From NCBI GenBank assembly GCA_963817885.1, contig CAWFQE010000002.1, forward strand, positions 248,001-312,000: DNA of 64,000 nucleotides, written 5' to 3'. Below, piece after piece: positions 27,756-36,564 of this stretch. The position numbers were made by a program, and so were the translations under genes. Each line of letters starts with the position of its first letter. The first letter of the stretch is position 1. The notes under the pieces are model-generated. The model did no database searches. It was not told the DNA's origin and was given only the letters and a program-made list of their open reading frames with translations. The DNA is from CAVOHU01 sp963817885. GTDB taxonomy: Bacteria; Acidobacteriota; Vicinamibacteria; Vicinamibacterales; JAKQTR01.

Positions 27756-29159
27756 CTACCCGACCTTGGCATCCGCCCGGCGCTTGTTCGCCCTGAAGAT
27801 GAAGTAAAGCGGAATGCCGGCCGCCATCAGCAACATGCCCGAGATGGAGTCCGACGGGTAGGTCCTGATGTGGTTGATCAGGATGACGAGGCTCGCCACG
27901 ACGAAGATGGCCGGCGCCACGGGATAGCCCAGGGCCTTGAAGGGGCGCGGCTCGTCGGGGTGCCGGAATCGCAAGACAAACAGCGCGCTGACCGCCAGGC
28001 CCGAGAACAGCACGACGGCAAACCCCGTGTAGTAGATCAGTTTCAGCGGATTGCCGGACAGGACCAGGATCACGCTCCAGGCCGCCTGCGCGACGATAGC
28101 GACCGCCGGCGTCTTGTACCGGGGATGGACCCGCGCCACGGCCGGGAAGAAGGCGCCGTCCTGCGCCATCGCGAAGTAGACGCGCGGGCCGGCGATCACC
28201 ATGGCGCTGATGCTCGCGAGCAGCACCACGACGACCACGGCAGCCAGCACGTCGGCGGCGGCCGGGCCGAGCAGCCTTGTCGTCGCAGAGATGGCCACGG
28301 CGAGTTCGCCCTGTCCGCCGGTCGGATGCGCGATCTCCTGGACCGGCAGCGCATAGAGGTAGAGGGCGTTCACTCCCAGGTAGAGGATGACGACCGCCGA
28401 GGTCCCGAGTGCGAGGGCGCGAGGCACGTTTCTGCCAGGATCGCGAATCTCCTCGGCGACGTAGGCCGCGGCATTCCAGCCGCTGTAGCTGAACATCACG
28501 GGAATCAGCGCAGCCAGCCAGGTCGCGGAGAAGATGGCCTGCCCGGCGGCTCCGTGCGGCACCGTGCCGCGGCCAACCGCGAGGCCGAGCGCCACCAGCA
28601 GCACCAGGGCTCCGACCTTCGCCGCCGCAAGCGCGTTCTGGACCAGCCGCCCCGGGCCGAGCCCGCGCACGTGGATCAAGGTCAGCGCGACGATCGCCGT
28701 GATGGCGATGAGCGTGCGTGGAGACAGCGTCAGCGTGGCGACCCCGAGCGGCAGCGCGGCAATCGGCGTCGCATCGTTGGCCGCCGGAATGAACCGCCCG
28801 AGGTACTCCGCAACGGCGAGGGCGCCGAGCGCGATGGCCCCCGTGAACCCCGCAATGAAGGAGGTCCAGCCGGTCAGGAAGCCGGCGATGGGGCCGTAGG
28901 CCTCACGCAGGTAGACGTACTCGCCGCCCGATCGGGGCCTGAGCGCGGCCAGCTCGGCATAGGCCATGGCACCGGCAAACGCCAGCAGGCCTCCGACGAG
29001 CCAGACGGCGATGATCCCCGCGGGATGCGGTACAATCTGCGCGATGTAGCCGGGGCTGGTGAAGATGCCGACGCCGATCACGTTGGAGATGACGATGGCG
29101 GCCGCATCGATGGGACCGAGGCGACGGTCCAGTGTGCTGGAAGTTGTGTGAGAGGTCAC
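27756..29159 (-). CDS. APC-family amino acid permease
   Basis: The 467-residue protein has about 12 membrane helices and the APC signature at the N terminus: LGPIDAAAIVISNVIGVGIF followed by TSPGYIA, then AYAELAALRPRSGGEYVYLR in helix 3. These are typical of the LAT/YfnA-like amino acid-polyamine-organocation carriers; the substrate cannot be read from sequence. Start: GTG at 29159 (MTSHTTSS) is preferred because a perfect TATAAT lies seven bases upstream (29167-29172), implying a leaderless mRNA; ATG 29168 overlaps that hexamer and ATG 29183 lies before it. Divergent from pcm. Confidence 0.88.
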   Translation of the reverse strand: MTSHTTSSTLDRRLGPIDAAAIVISNVIGVGIFTSPGYIAQIVPHPAGIIAVWLVGGLLAFAGAMAYAELAALRPRSGGEYVYLREAYGPIAGFLTGWTSFIAGFTGAIALGALAVAEYLGRFIPAANDATPIAALPLGVATLTLSPRTLIAITAIVALTLIHVRGLGPGRLVQNALAAAKVGALVLLVALGLAVGRGTVPHGAAGQAIFSATWLAALIPVMFSYSGWNAAAYVAEEIRDPGRNVPRALALGTSAVVILYLGVNALYLYALPVQEIAHPTGGQGELAVAISATTRLLGPAAADVLAAVVVVVLLASISAMVIAGPRVYFAMAQDGAFFPAVARVHPRYKTPAVAIVAQAAWSVILVLSGNPLKLIYYTGFAVVLFSGLAVSALFVLRFRHPDEPRPFKALGYPVAPAIFVVASLVILINHIRTYPSDSISGMLLMAAGIPLYFIFRANKRRADAKVG

Positions 29160-29222
29160 CCGACGCATTATAGCCGGTGGCACATCAGTCCGCGCCCGCT
29201 TCTCTGCGGCGGGGTGGCGATC

Positions 29223-29903
29223 ATGACGCTAATCCCCTCGATGAGCGTTCCCAACCCGGATCTCCAGGATCAGTTCTCGGCGGCGCGCGCCGCCATGGTG
29301 TCGCAGCAGATCGCCGGTCGCGGCGTTCGCGACCCGCGGGTGCTCTCGGCCATGAGGGAGATCCCGCGCCACCTGTTCGTGCCCGAGGCCGATCGCCGCG
29401 ACGCCTACGAGGACTCCCCTCTTTCCATCGGCCACGGACAGACGATCTCCCAGCCCTACATCGTGGCGCTGATGACCGAGCTGGCCCGCCCGCGCGACAC
29501 GGATCGGGCGCTCGAAATCGGCACGGGCTCAGGCTACCAGGCCGCCGTGCTCTCTCGCCTGGTTGCGCGCGTCTACACGATTGAGCTGGTCGAGCCGCTG
29601 GCGCAAACCGCTCGTGAACGGCTCGAGCGGCTGGGCTACGGCAACATCACGGTGCGGCAAGGCGACGGATACGGCGGCTGGCCCGAGCAGAAGCCGTTCG
29701 ACGTCATCCTGGTGACGGCGGCCCCCGAGCAGGTGCCCGCGCCCCTGATCGAGCAGCTCGCGCCGGGCGGACGGCTGGTGATTCCCGTCGGTGCGATGAG
29801 CGGCGTCCAGGATCTGCTGCTCATCGAGAAGGACGTGAACGGCAGGACGACCTCGCGCAATGTCATCCCCGTGCGCTTCGTGCCGCTCGTTCGGAAACGA
29901 TGA
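29223..29903 (+). CDS. pcm: protein-L-isoaspartate O-methyltransferase
   Basis: The 226-residue repair enzyme methylates isoaspartyl residues in damaged proteins using SAM. Motifs: MVSQQIAGRGVRDPRVLSAM, HLFVPEADRRDAYEDSPLSI, GHGQTISQPYIVALMTELA, SAM loop ALEIGTGSGYQAAVLSRL, then VRQGDGYGGW and VTAAPEQVPAPLIEQLAPGG. ATG 29223 starts close to the usual N terminus; GTG or ATG codons a few residues inside are possible. It is followed by a long non-coding repeat region. Confidence 0.95.
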   Translation: MTLIPSMSVPNPDLQDQFSAARAAMVSQQIAGRGVRDPRVLSAMREIPRHLFVPEADRRDAYEDSPLSIGHGQTISQPYIVALMTELARPRDTDRALEIGTGSGYQAAVLSRLVARVYTIELVEPLAQTARERLERLGYGNITVRQGDGYGGWPEQKPFDVILVTAAPEQVPAPLIEQLAPGGRLVIPVGAMSGVQDLLLIEKDVNGRTTSRNVIPVRFVPLVRKR

Positions 29904-29941
29904 GGATCAGGCTGGCGGCTGGCGGCACGCGGCTGGCGGAA

Positions 29942-30180
29942 ACCCGGGGTCTGAAGACCCCGGGCTACATCTGATCCCCGGAAGACCCCGGGCTACATCT
30001 GATCCCCGGAAGACCCCGAGCTACATCTGATCCCCGGAAGACCCCGAGCTACATCTGATCCCCGGAAGACCCCGGGCTACATCTGATCCCCGGAAGACCC
30101 CGGGGCCACCAGATTCCCGAACCCGGGGTCTGAAGACCTCGGGCCACATCAGATCCTCTGAAGACGCCGGGCCACATCAG
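29942..30180 (+). repeat. tandem 28-bp palindromic repeat array
   Basis: About five units of roughly 28 bases (GAAGACCCCGGGCTACATCT plus GATCCCCG) are followed by two or three diverged ones. The first is preceded by ACCCGGGGTCT, which makes the full palindrome ACCCGGGGTCT-GA-AGACCCCGGG. Related copies in reverse orientation lie at 47069-47210. There are no unique spacers, so it is not a CRISPR array. The 350-base gap between pcm and the lipoprotein gene holds nothing else. Confidence 0.85.
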
Positions 30181-30253
30181 ACCTGCGATTCAAGGGATGA
30201 GGATGGCCGGGTCTTGAGACCCGGCGGGCATGGCTCGTGGTTTGCGGGGGGCG

Positions 30254-30748
30254 TTACTGCGTCAGCAGTTGCCGGTTCAACCGGACGTCCATCAGCTTGG
30301 TGAAGGCGGCTGAGCCGTACTTCGCGAAGATCTCGACCTTGGCGTCCTTGAAAAGCTTGTTCATCAGCATCTGGGCGCGCGGCTGCTCGCCGGTGAATCC
30401 CCAGTTGGCGCGCGAAACCAGCGCCTTGCTTGTCGCGCCAGGACCCAGGGCCTCCTTGCCGCGCAGCACCATCAGCGAGGATCCCAGCTCCTCGGTCTCG
30501 TCCACGAAACGGAACACGGTGTAGATCTGCAGGCCGCTGAGCGTCGATCGGCCCGTGTTGGTCACCGAGAAGGTGGCGCTCGGGACCAGCTTGTTCTTCC
30601 CGTCGACGATGCCGGCGTCGAACCAGCCGGTGGTCAGGTCGCCAACCTTGAGCGTCTTGACCAGATCGACATCCGCCGTCCCGCATCCGCTGGCGGCGAA
30701 GGCGAGTGCCGCGCCGAGCACCATCACCCAAAGAAGATGTGATCGCAT
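30254..30748 (-). CDS. lipoprotein of unknown function
   Basis: The 164-residue product starts MRSHLLWVMVLGAALAFAAS then GCGTADVD: a type II signal peptide with lipobox ASGC. The mature part is a beta-sandwich-like domain (ATFSVTNTGRSTLSGLQIYT) of the kind seen in DUF-type periplasmic lipoproteins; no catalytic residues stand out. Start 30748 fits the signal peptide; upstream in-frame starts would hide it. It is the last gene of the ECF sigma unit, 181 bases after the preceding gene, so co-transcription is possible but not certain. Confidence 0.7.
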   Translation of the reverse strand: MRSHLLWVMVLGAALAFAASGCGTADVDLVKTLKVGDLTTGWFDAGIVDGKNKLVPSATFSVTNTGRSTLSGLQIYTVFRFVDETEELGSSLMVLRGKEALGPGATSKALVSRANWGFTGEQPRAQMLMNKLFKDAKVEIFAKYGSAAFTKLMDVRLNRQLLTQ

Positions 30749-30929
30749 GAGCCACCTGGTGATTGCTGCGTTGACGGCCATCGGCGCGGGGCGGCACTCT
30801 TCGAGCGGAGTGGCGACCCTGCACCCAACGCGTTTAGTCACCGGCGAGGCGGAAAGGTTCCCGCCAGGGTTGAGGCTGGCCGTCGCCGCCGCCCTACGGC
30901 CATACGATACGCGATCACGCCCCGGGCTG

Positions 30930-31799
30930 TCAGAATTCCCTGACTTCAACGCGCTTGTGGGCCTCCTCGCGCGTGATCTTGCCCGTGCGCAGCGCGATGA
31001 GGTCGCTCCCCTTGATGCGGATCTGGATGGTCATGTAGTCGTAGGGATCCGCCATCTCCACCCGGCGGTCTCCGCTGTCGCGGGCCGCAATGGTCAGCCA
31101 TTCCTCGTGCTCGATCGGCAAGCTGTTGCTGTAGTCGAGCATCGCGTCGATCAGAGAGTTTCTGACCTCGTTCGTGTAGGCCTCGTTCGGATTCCCCAGC
31201 TCGGGTTCGGCGCGCACGACGGTCGGGGGGCCGCCAGCCTGGACCGGCGCCGGAGTGCCGACCGCCGGCCCGAGATCCCCCGGCCGGGGACCGGGCATGA
31301 GCGCGTTGCCCGCATCGGGCGACTTGGGCAGCGGCCCGACCTGCAGTTCCAGCCGCTTCAGGTTCGCCTCGAGATCGCGCTTGAGGGCCGGGTCGGTCAC
31401 GGTCTTGATCATTTCGCGCATCGCCTGCAGGGTGTTCGACACACCGGAGGTGTCGCGGTTGAGCACCGACCAGCTCCAGAACACGCTCTGCGACAGCGCG
31501 GGCACCTCGACATCGAAGAACAGGCCGTAGCCGGGCAGGCGGAACCCGCGGGCCCGGGCGGCGCCGCTCAGCATCATCATGTCGGGCGCGACCGCCCGCC
31601 ACTCCCGCGAGATGGTCCGGGCCCCCCGCTGCACGGCGGTCTCGAGGATGCCTTCCATCACCGCGATCTGATAGCGGGTCATGGCCTGCGGATCGATTCG
31701 CCTGGGCGCCGCCTGCGGCTGGGCTGCCGCCCAGTTCGGCGCCGCAAGGACCAGGACCAGAGCCACACCAATTCCGCCAACGAATCGTTGAACGCTCAC
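30930..31799 (-). CDS. exported protein of unknown function in the ECF sigma unit
   Basis: The 289-residue product has a signal peptide (MSVQRFVGGIGVALVLVLAAPNWAAAQ) and a mature domain without a motif I know. It contains a Pro/Gly-rich linker (PRPGDLGPAVGTPAPVQAGG) and a C-terminal segment DPYDYMTIQIRIKGSDLIAL. GTG at 31799 is chosen because GGAGGGAGA lies just upstream and the signal peptide begins there. It follows the anti-sigma gene by 83 bases, so it is probably under control of the sigma factor. Confidence 0.68.
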   Translation of the reverse strand: MSVQRFVGGIGVALVLVLAAPNWAAAQPQAAPRRIDPQAMTRYQIAVMEGILETAVQRGARTISREWRAVAPDMMMLSGAARARGFRLPGYGLFFDVEVPALSQSVFWSWSVLNRDTSGVSNTLQAMREMIKTVTDPALKRDLEANLKRLELQVGPLPKSPDAGNALMPGPRPGDLGPAVGTPAPVQAGGPPTVVRAEPELGNPNEAYTNEVRNSLIDAMLDYSNSLPIEHEEWLTIAARDSGDRRVEMADPYDYMTIQIRIKGSDLIALRTGKITREEAHKRVEVREF

Positions 31800-31882
31800 G
31801 ACTCTCCCTCCGTCATTGCCCGAATCGACCCGCTGACGCGCACGTTCCTCGCTGCTCCTGTCACGCCCGCACCGGACCCCAG

Positions 31883-32677
31883 TCACTTCGGGGGCTCTTG
31901 CCGCTGCGACACCCGTGTCAGGTAGTTCATGATGTCGCGCTGCTGGGCCACCACGGCGCCGGTGCGCCCCTCGATCACGCCGATGCCGTCGGCCACCCGG
32001 ACCATGTCCGCGCGGCGCTGATTCTCCATGTCATGAACCACTTCCGCCAGCCGGAGTGCCAGCTCGCGCTGCTGGCGCTGCTCGGACGCGTCGATGAGCG
32101 CCCGTACCCGGCTGACGAACTCTGCATCGCTCATCGTCTTGCCGCTTGCGGTCTCAACGCGCGGGACCGCGGCCGGACCGGCGGAGACAGGCCACGACTG
32201 GAAATCGTGCCGCAGCTGCTGCTCGAGGCTCGCAAGATCCGTCTTCCACGGCGCGGCCCCGTTGTCGGAGACCGCCTTCACGGGCGAGGACGGCTGAGGT
32301 GCGGCGGCTGTCTTCTGCCACCCGGTTCGCACGACGAAACCGTTGCTGTCGTAGCGCACCTCGAGGCCCGACAACCCCGTCGCAATGCCGACAATGAGGG
32401 AGGCCGCCGCCAGCTGCGCCCAGGCCGGCATCCGGAGCCACGCCCACGGGGACCGGGCCGGGGCCGTGTCGCGCACGACGCGGAAGCCGAGCACGGTCTC
32501 GGGCGGGGTCCAGTTCGAGAGCTCCGAACGCACCCCGCGCAATCCTCGAATCTCCCCGGCGCAATTCTCGCAGTGCGCCAGGTGGGCGTCGAATGCCGCG
32601 CGGTCCTCATCGCTCATCTCGTCGTACAGATACGAGACGAAGACATCCTGATTGCCGCAGATATGTGCGTCGTTCAT
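31883..32677 (-). CDS. anti-sigma factor with N-terminal zinc-finger (zf-HC2)
   Basis: The 264-residue single-pass membrane protein has the anti-sigma zinc motif HLAHCENCAGEI (residues about 32-43) with its upstream partner (Cys7/YLYDEMSDEDRAAFDAHL), a transmembrane helix near 90-108 (AQLAAASLIVGIATGL), and a periplasmic part with a long helix (RALIDASEQRQQRELALRLA). It should hold the adjacent ECF sigma factor inactive at the membrane until a signal is received. It overlaps the sigma gene by four bases (32674-32677), typical of such pairs. Confidence 0.87.
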   Translation of the reverse strand: MNDAHICGNQDVFVSYLYDEMSDEDRAAFDAHLAHCENCAGEIRGLRGVRSELSNWTPPETVLGFRVVRDTAPARSPWAWLRMPAWAQLAAASLIVGIATGLSGLEVRYDSNGFVVRTGWQKTAAAPQPSSPVKAVSDNGAAPWKTDLASLEQQLRHDFQSWPVSAGPAAVPRVETASGKTMSDAEFVSRVRALIDASEQRQQRELALRLAEVVHDMENQRRADMVRVADGIGVIEGRTGAVVAQQRDIMNYLTRVSQRQEPPK

Positions 32678-33273
32678 ATCGTCCTGTTCACAGCCCGCAT
32701 GGGCACCACCGATCCGCGCCGTTCGAGTTCCCGCCTGAGCACCGACAAGCCCTGGTACAGCCGGGTCTTCACGGTGCTCAGCGGGCAGCCTTGCAGCTCG
32801 GCGATCTCCTGGAACGTCAGCCCGTGGTACTCCTTCAGGATGATCGCGGAGCGTTGCTCTTCCGGAAGCACCTGCATCGCGCGGGCGACGTGCCGGCCGA
32901 GATCCTGTCGCGTCACGCGATCTTCGATCGATTCAGTCAGCACCGGTATCGCCGACGCGAGCTCGGACGCATCCATGCCCTCCGGCGCCTGGACGACGGG
33001 CGTCCGCCGCTCCCTCCGAACCCAGTCGCGGCACAGGTTGAGCGTGATGCGGTAGAGCCAGGACGAAAACTTAGCCTGGCCCTTGAAGCCCGGAAGCGCC
33101 CGGAACGCCCTGAGGAACGCCTCCTGGGTCAGATCACGGGCATCGTCTTCACGGCCTATCGTCCGATAGGCCAGGGCATAGATCGGCCGTTCCCAGCGCA
33201 TGATGAGCTGGTCGAAGCATTCCTTGTCGCCCGCAACCGTGCGGGCAACCAGTTCTTCGTCGGTAACCGTCAT
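32674..33273 (-). CDS. ECF-type RNA polymerase sigma factor (RpoE-like)
   Basis: The 199-residue sigma factor has region 2 (LAYRTIGREDDARDLTQEAF, FLRAFRALPGFKGQAKFSSW, LYRITLNLCRDWVRR) and region 4 (LPEEQRSAIILKEYHGLTFQ, EIAELQGCPLSTVKTRLYQG). It recruits RNA polymerase to envelope-stress or similar promoters and is controlled by the overlapping anti-sigma factor. The upstream region has an inverted repeat and a TATAAT hexamer, so basal sigma-70 transcription is plausible. Confidence 0.93.
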   Translation of the reverse strand: MTVTDEELVARTVAGDKECFDQLIMRWERPIYALAYRTIGREDDARDLTQEAFLRAFRALPGFKGQAKFSSWLYRITLNLCRDWVRRERRTPVVQAPEGMDASELASAIPVLTESIEDRVTRQDLGRHVARAMQVLPEEQRSAIILKEYHGLTFQEIAELQGCPLSTVKTRLYQGLSVLRRELERRGSVVPMRAVNRTI

Positions 33274-33330
33274 GCTGACTCGTCTGATCGATCCCCCCGG
33301 AGACCCCTCGGCCTGCGGTCACCTGCCTGC

Positions 33331-33414
33331 CGTCTCATACAGTTAGACGTCCCGGGCGTGCTGGCAGTCGGGAAGAGGTGCCCGGCCCCGGATGGCAGGC
33401 AGGACTCCATTATA
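33331..33414 (-). promoter_or_regulatory. -10 hexamer and inverted repeat upstream of the ECF sigma gene
   Basis: TATAAT on the minus strand (33409-33414) has no convincing -35. Between it and the sigma gene lies CGTCTAACTGTATGAGACG (33331-33349), a 5-bp inverted repeat with a 9-base centre, a possible operator or sigma-dependent element. Confidence 0.4.
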
Positions 33415-33536
33415 GAACGCCCCCAAGAGGCGGCCCCGGCCCCGCGAACGCGCCGATCGGGCGTTTCGGACGGGCAAGGCCCCGCGAATCGGCTGGGTGT
33501 CGGCCCTCTCCCCGGAGTAGAATCGGCCGGACTTCC

Positions 33537-34797
33537 ATGGCTGACAATCGCCGATCCATCGCGGTCGCGGCCCCCAGAACGGGCCGGGACGAGGAAACGA
33601 CGGCGCTCCGGGCTACGATTCGGATGCACGCGGCGGTCCGCGGGCTGGTGGCCAGCCTGACCCGGGACGGCGGCGCCTTCAAGCCGGAATCGTGGCTCGA
33701 TCGCCTGTGCCAGGAAACCGCGAGCCTGTTCGCCGGCAAACGCGTCAGCATCTGGCTCCACGACCGGGCTGCACGGGAAATGGTCCTGGCGGCGACCTCC
33801 CGCCGGGATGGCACGGCCCGGTCGACGCGTGCCAGGCTGCCGGATCCAGAAGCGCCGGCCGCCATCGCCCTGCGGCAGCCACGGGCCACCGTCATGGCCG
33901 AAGCGCAGGAGAAGCCTGACATTCCGGGGCTGGTGGTGACCGTGCCGCTCAAAGCCCAGCGCCGGGCACTCGGCACCATCGTCATCGAAGGTGTGAGATG
34001 GCGTCAGGATCGGCAGGCCATTCTCCTCGAGCACCTCGACGCGCTTGGGCAGCAGGTCGCCAACCTGATCGACAGCTCACACCTGTTCCACGACGTGCTG
34101 AAGACCCGGGATCGCCTGGCCCGCGCCGAGGCACTCGGCCAGCTGGTGGCCGGGATCGCGCACGAGCTGAACAACCCCCTGCAATCGGTGCTCGGTCACC
34201 TCGAGTTGCTGAAAGCGACCGGACGAGTCGCGGACAACGCGGCGGCCGATTTCCGAATCATCTATCGCGAGGCGGACCGCGCGGCGCGCATCGTGCGAAA
34301 CCTGCTGCAGCTCGGGGGGACCGGACACCTCGTGCTCAGGCGCATCAGCGTCAATGCCGCGATCAGGCGGGCCGTGCTGCTTCGAGCTCCCGGGATGCGG
34401 GCCGCGCGCATCGCCTGTACGCCGGACGCTCGGCCGGGCGATGCCTCGGGTGCTCGGCGACGGCCTGCTGCTCCAACAGGCATTTCTCAACCTCGTGATG
34501 AACGCCGAGCAGGCCATGGCCGGCGTTCGGGGACGGCTCGACATCACCAGCGTCGTTTCCGCAGACAGAGCGTCGGTCCTCGTCACCATCGCGGACAGCG
34601 GACCCGGCATCGCCGCCGACGTGATGCCGCGAATCTTCGATCCGTTCTTCACGACCAAGCCACTCGGCAGCGGATTGGGTCTCGCCACCAGCCAGCGGAT
34701 CATCCGGGAACACGGCGGCACGATCACCGCCGAAAATGCCGCCGATGGCGGCGCTCGATTCACGGTGCAGCTGCCCGCTGCAAAAATGGTAAAGTGA
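33537..34797 (+). pseudogene. GAF-type sensor histidine kinase, +1 frameshift in the ATPase part
   Basis: The 5' frame encodes a GAF-like sensor (FAGKRVSIWLHDRAAREMVL to ALGTIVIEGVRW, about 50-165) and a HisKA domain with the phospho-His in GIAHELNNPLQSVLGHLELL. The ATPase domain continues in the next frame: GDGLLLQQAFLNLVMNAEQA (N box), IADSGPGIAADVMPRIFDPF (G1) and GSGLGLATSQRIIREHGG (G2). Deleting one base from GGG at 34436-34438 restores a 419-residue kinase ending at 34797. Nothing else is broken, so either inactivation is very recent or a consensus base is wrong. The HTH response regulator starts 28 bases downstream and is its natural partner. Confidence 0.8.
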
Positions 34798-34825
34798 TGC
34801 CGCCTTTGGACGGACACGAGACACC

Positions 34826-35419
34826 ATGGAAGACGTCTTTCTGACCACCGAAGAAGTGCTGGAGTACCTGCAAGTCAATCTCCGCACGGTCTACCGGTTG
34901 ATCCACGCTGGCAAGATTCCCGCCGTGAGGGTGGGCCGCCAATGGCGGTTCCGAAAGACGGACATCGATTTCTGGCTCGAGAATCAGCGCACCGGCGGAG
35001 TCCACCAACCGGCCGTGCCCTCGGTCTCGCCCCGTGCCGCAGCGTCGGCCGCCCCGCATCGAGCGCGGGTCCTGGTGGTGGATGACGAGGCCGGGATTCG
35101 GGAACTGCTGACGAAGACGCTGGCGCTCGCCGAGTACGACGTCGAGGCCGTCAACGATGGACAGACCGCAGTGGTCCGGCTTCGATCGGGGTCGTATGAT
35201 CTGCTCATCACCGACCTCAAGATGCCCGGAATGGACGGTCTCTCGCTCATCCGCGAGTCCAGGCGCCTGGTGCCGGAGTTGCCGATCATCATCATCACGG
35301 CGTTTTCGACCGAGTCGAGCGCGATCGAGGCCATCAACCTTGGCGTCGCGGGCTACCTGACCAAGCCTTTCCGGATCGCGAAGATTCTGAGCACGGCCGC
35401 CAAGGCGCTGGGCGAATAG
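34826..35419 (+). CDS. response regulator with N-terminal excisionase-type HTH
   Basis: The 197-residue protein has an unusual order: an excisionase/MerR-like winged helix first (LTTEEVLEYLQVNLRTVYRL to RVGRQWRFRKTDIDFWLE, 6-52), a short linker, then a receiver domain (80-195) with Asp86/Asp87, phospho-acceptor Asp130 (ITDLKMPGMDG), Thr158 and Lys180 (YLTKPF). Most regulators carry the DNA-binding part at the C terminus. It likely takes phosphate from the kinase just upstream (28-base gap). Its HTH is closely matched by the separate protein at 35560-35808, so both may bind the same DNA. Confidence 0.88.
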   Translation: MEDVFLTTEEVLEYLQVNLRTVYRLIHAGKIPAVRVGRQWRFRKTDIDFWLENQRTGGVHQPAVPSVSPRAAASAAPHRARVLVVDDEAGIRELLTKTLALAEYDVEAVNDGQTAVVRLRSGSYDLLITDLKMPGMDGLSLIRESRRLVPELPIIIITAFSTESSAIEAINLGVAGYLTKPFRIAKILSTAAKALGE

Positions 35420-35531
35420 TCTCCCTCTCCAGATCTGACGGGTTTGCGTGCGCGCGGCTCGCACGACTCGGGCCGCAGTCTCGGGCGGAAAGGGTCCTGC
35501 CGCAGAAGTTCCGACTGCCGAGTCGATGTCG

Positions 35532-35561
35532 TTACAGTCCCATTCTGTCGCGTCCGATAAT
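35532..35561 (+). promoter_or_regulatory. candidate promoter before the small HTH gene
   Basis: TTACAG (35532-35537) and GATAAT (35556-35561) with an 18-base spacer. The start point would fall at about 35568, directly before ATG 35569, implying a leaderless mRNA. Confidence 0.45.
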
Positions 35562-35808
35562 GGGAACGATGACGGATTCACCACCTGGCGCGCGGCGAGC
35601 GCCCGGTTTCCTGACGCCGGCCGAGGTCCTGACCCGTCTGCGGGTCAACATCCGCACGGTGTACAAGCTGATGTCGACCGGGGACCTGCCCGCCGTTCGG
35701 GTGGGTCGCCAGTGGCGGGTGAGGCCAGGCGATCTCGAAACCTGGCTCAGCCGGCAGGCCACGCCGCCAGCAGCCAGGCCGCATGGTGGCGCAGGTGAAC
35801 GACGGTGA
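35560..35808 (+). CDS. excisionase-type HTH DNA-binding protein
   Basis: This 82-residue protein consists almost only of an excisionase/MerR-type winged helix: FLTPAEVLTRLRVNIRTVYK, then LPAVRVGRQWRVRPGDLETW. It matches the N-terminal domain of the response regulator upstream at most positions (shared NxRTVYxL, G.(I/L)PAVRVGRQWR and DxxxWL), so one arose from the other. It could compete with or partner the regulator at the fibre-gene promoters downstream. ATG 35569 (MTDSPPGA) may be the real start, since 35560 overlaps a -10-like hexamer and has no ribosome site. Confidence 0.75.
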   Translation: MGTMTDSPPGARRAPGFLTPAEVLTRLRVNIRTVYKLMSTGDLPAVRVGRQWRVRPGDLETWLSRQATPPAARPHGGAGERR

Positions 35809-35870
35809 GTGGTCGCGGACATTACTTCTCGGGCACACATCAGACCGTTGCTTTGGTATCATCGCGTGCG

Positions 35871-36380
35871 ATGACCATGCGAATCCGGCTCGCCGCGCTT
35901 GGCGTCGTGCTCATCGGCTTCGGGTCCCTGCAGCCCCTTCTCGCCGCGACGGCCAGCAATCTGGTCAACGTGTCAGTCGCGCTCGGCGCGCGGGCCAAGC
36001 TGACGATCGGCACGAGCACGATTACTTTCGTCAATGCCGACCCGGACACCACGCCCACCATTCCGGCCAGCGAGGGAACCTTCGCCGTGACGGCCAGCGT
36101 GATCACGAGCACCGGCGCCGCCGTCAGCCTGACGGTGGTGGCCGCAGACGATCTCAGGACTGCCGGCGGCGCCTCGATTCCGATTGGCAACGTCGCCTGG
36201 ACATCGACCGGCGCTGGGTTCCAGAACGGGTCCCTCAACCGCACGACCGCGCAGACTGTGGGGGCCTGGACCGGGTCGGGCAGCCGGGCCGGCACCCAGA
36301 CCTTCGGCCTGTTAAACGACTGGAGCTACGCGACCGGCACGTATTCGACCTCGGCGACCTACACGTTGACCGCCCCGTAG
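35871..36380 (+). CDS. pilin-like exported beta protein, paralogue 1
   Basis: The 169-residue protein has a signal peptide (MTMRIRLAALGVVLIGFGSL...LLA) and a mature beta-rich domain with alternating hydrophobic strands (NLVNVSVALGARAKLTIGTS). It carries the family hallmark NADPDTTPTIPASEG (residues about 59-73), a central WTSTGAGFQNGSL segment and a C-terminal strand SYATGTYSTSATYTLTAP. Five more copies follow in this locus. Small size, signal peptide, Tyr/Thr C-terminal strand and an adjacent chaperone gene all fit a fibre subunit, but I do not recognise a named family. TATCAT (35857-35862) lies eight bases before the ATG, so the message may be leaderless. Confidence 0.75.
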   Translation: MTMRIRLAALGVVLIGFGSLQPLLAATASNLVNVSVALGARAKLTIGTSTITFVNADPDTTPTIPASEGTFAVTASVITSTGAAVSLTVVAADDLRTAGGASIPIGNVAWTSTGAGFQNGSLNRTTAQTVGAWTGSGSRAGTQTFGLLNDWSYATGTYSTSATYTLTAP

Positions 36381-36564
36381 CGTCGGTCGCGGGGCGCCTA
36401 TTTCCTTTGTCCAGTTCGAGTCGCAGGCGCGAGAGTCTCGCGGCGAGCCCGGCGGGTGCCGGCTCGGGACCCGCGTGCTTCGGGCGATCGGGGAAGGACT
36501 GGATGCCCGGGATCCTGGGAACAGCATCGCCTCGCATGGCGCGGTCCTTCCTAGTCTTGCACTA
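36381..36564. other. non-coding, between paralogues 1 and 2
   Basis: No gene is supported in the 553-base gap 36381-36933. Its middle holds the palindromes and promoter described at 36551-36611; from there to 36920 would be a leader of about 300 bases. Confidence 0.5.

Noticed and set aside
27870..29222. N-terminal extension of pcm by about 450 codons.
   Set aside because: The extension lies antisense to the amino acid permease and is not protein-like; pcm begins normally at 29223.
29942..30180. CRISPR array.
   Set aside because: Units follow each other without unique spacers; it is a simple tandem repeat of a palindrome.
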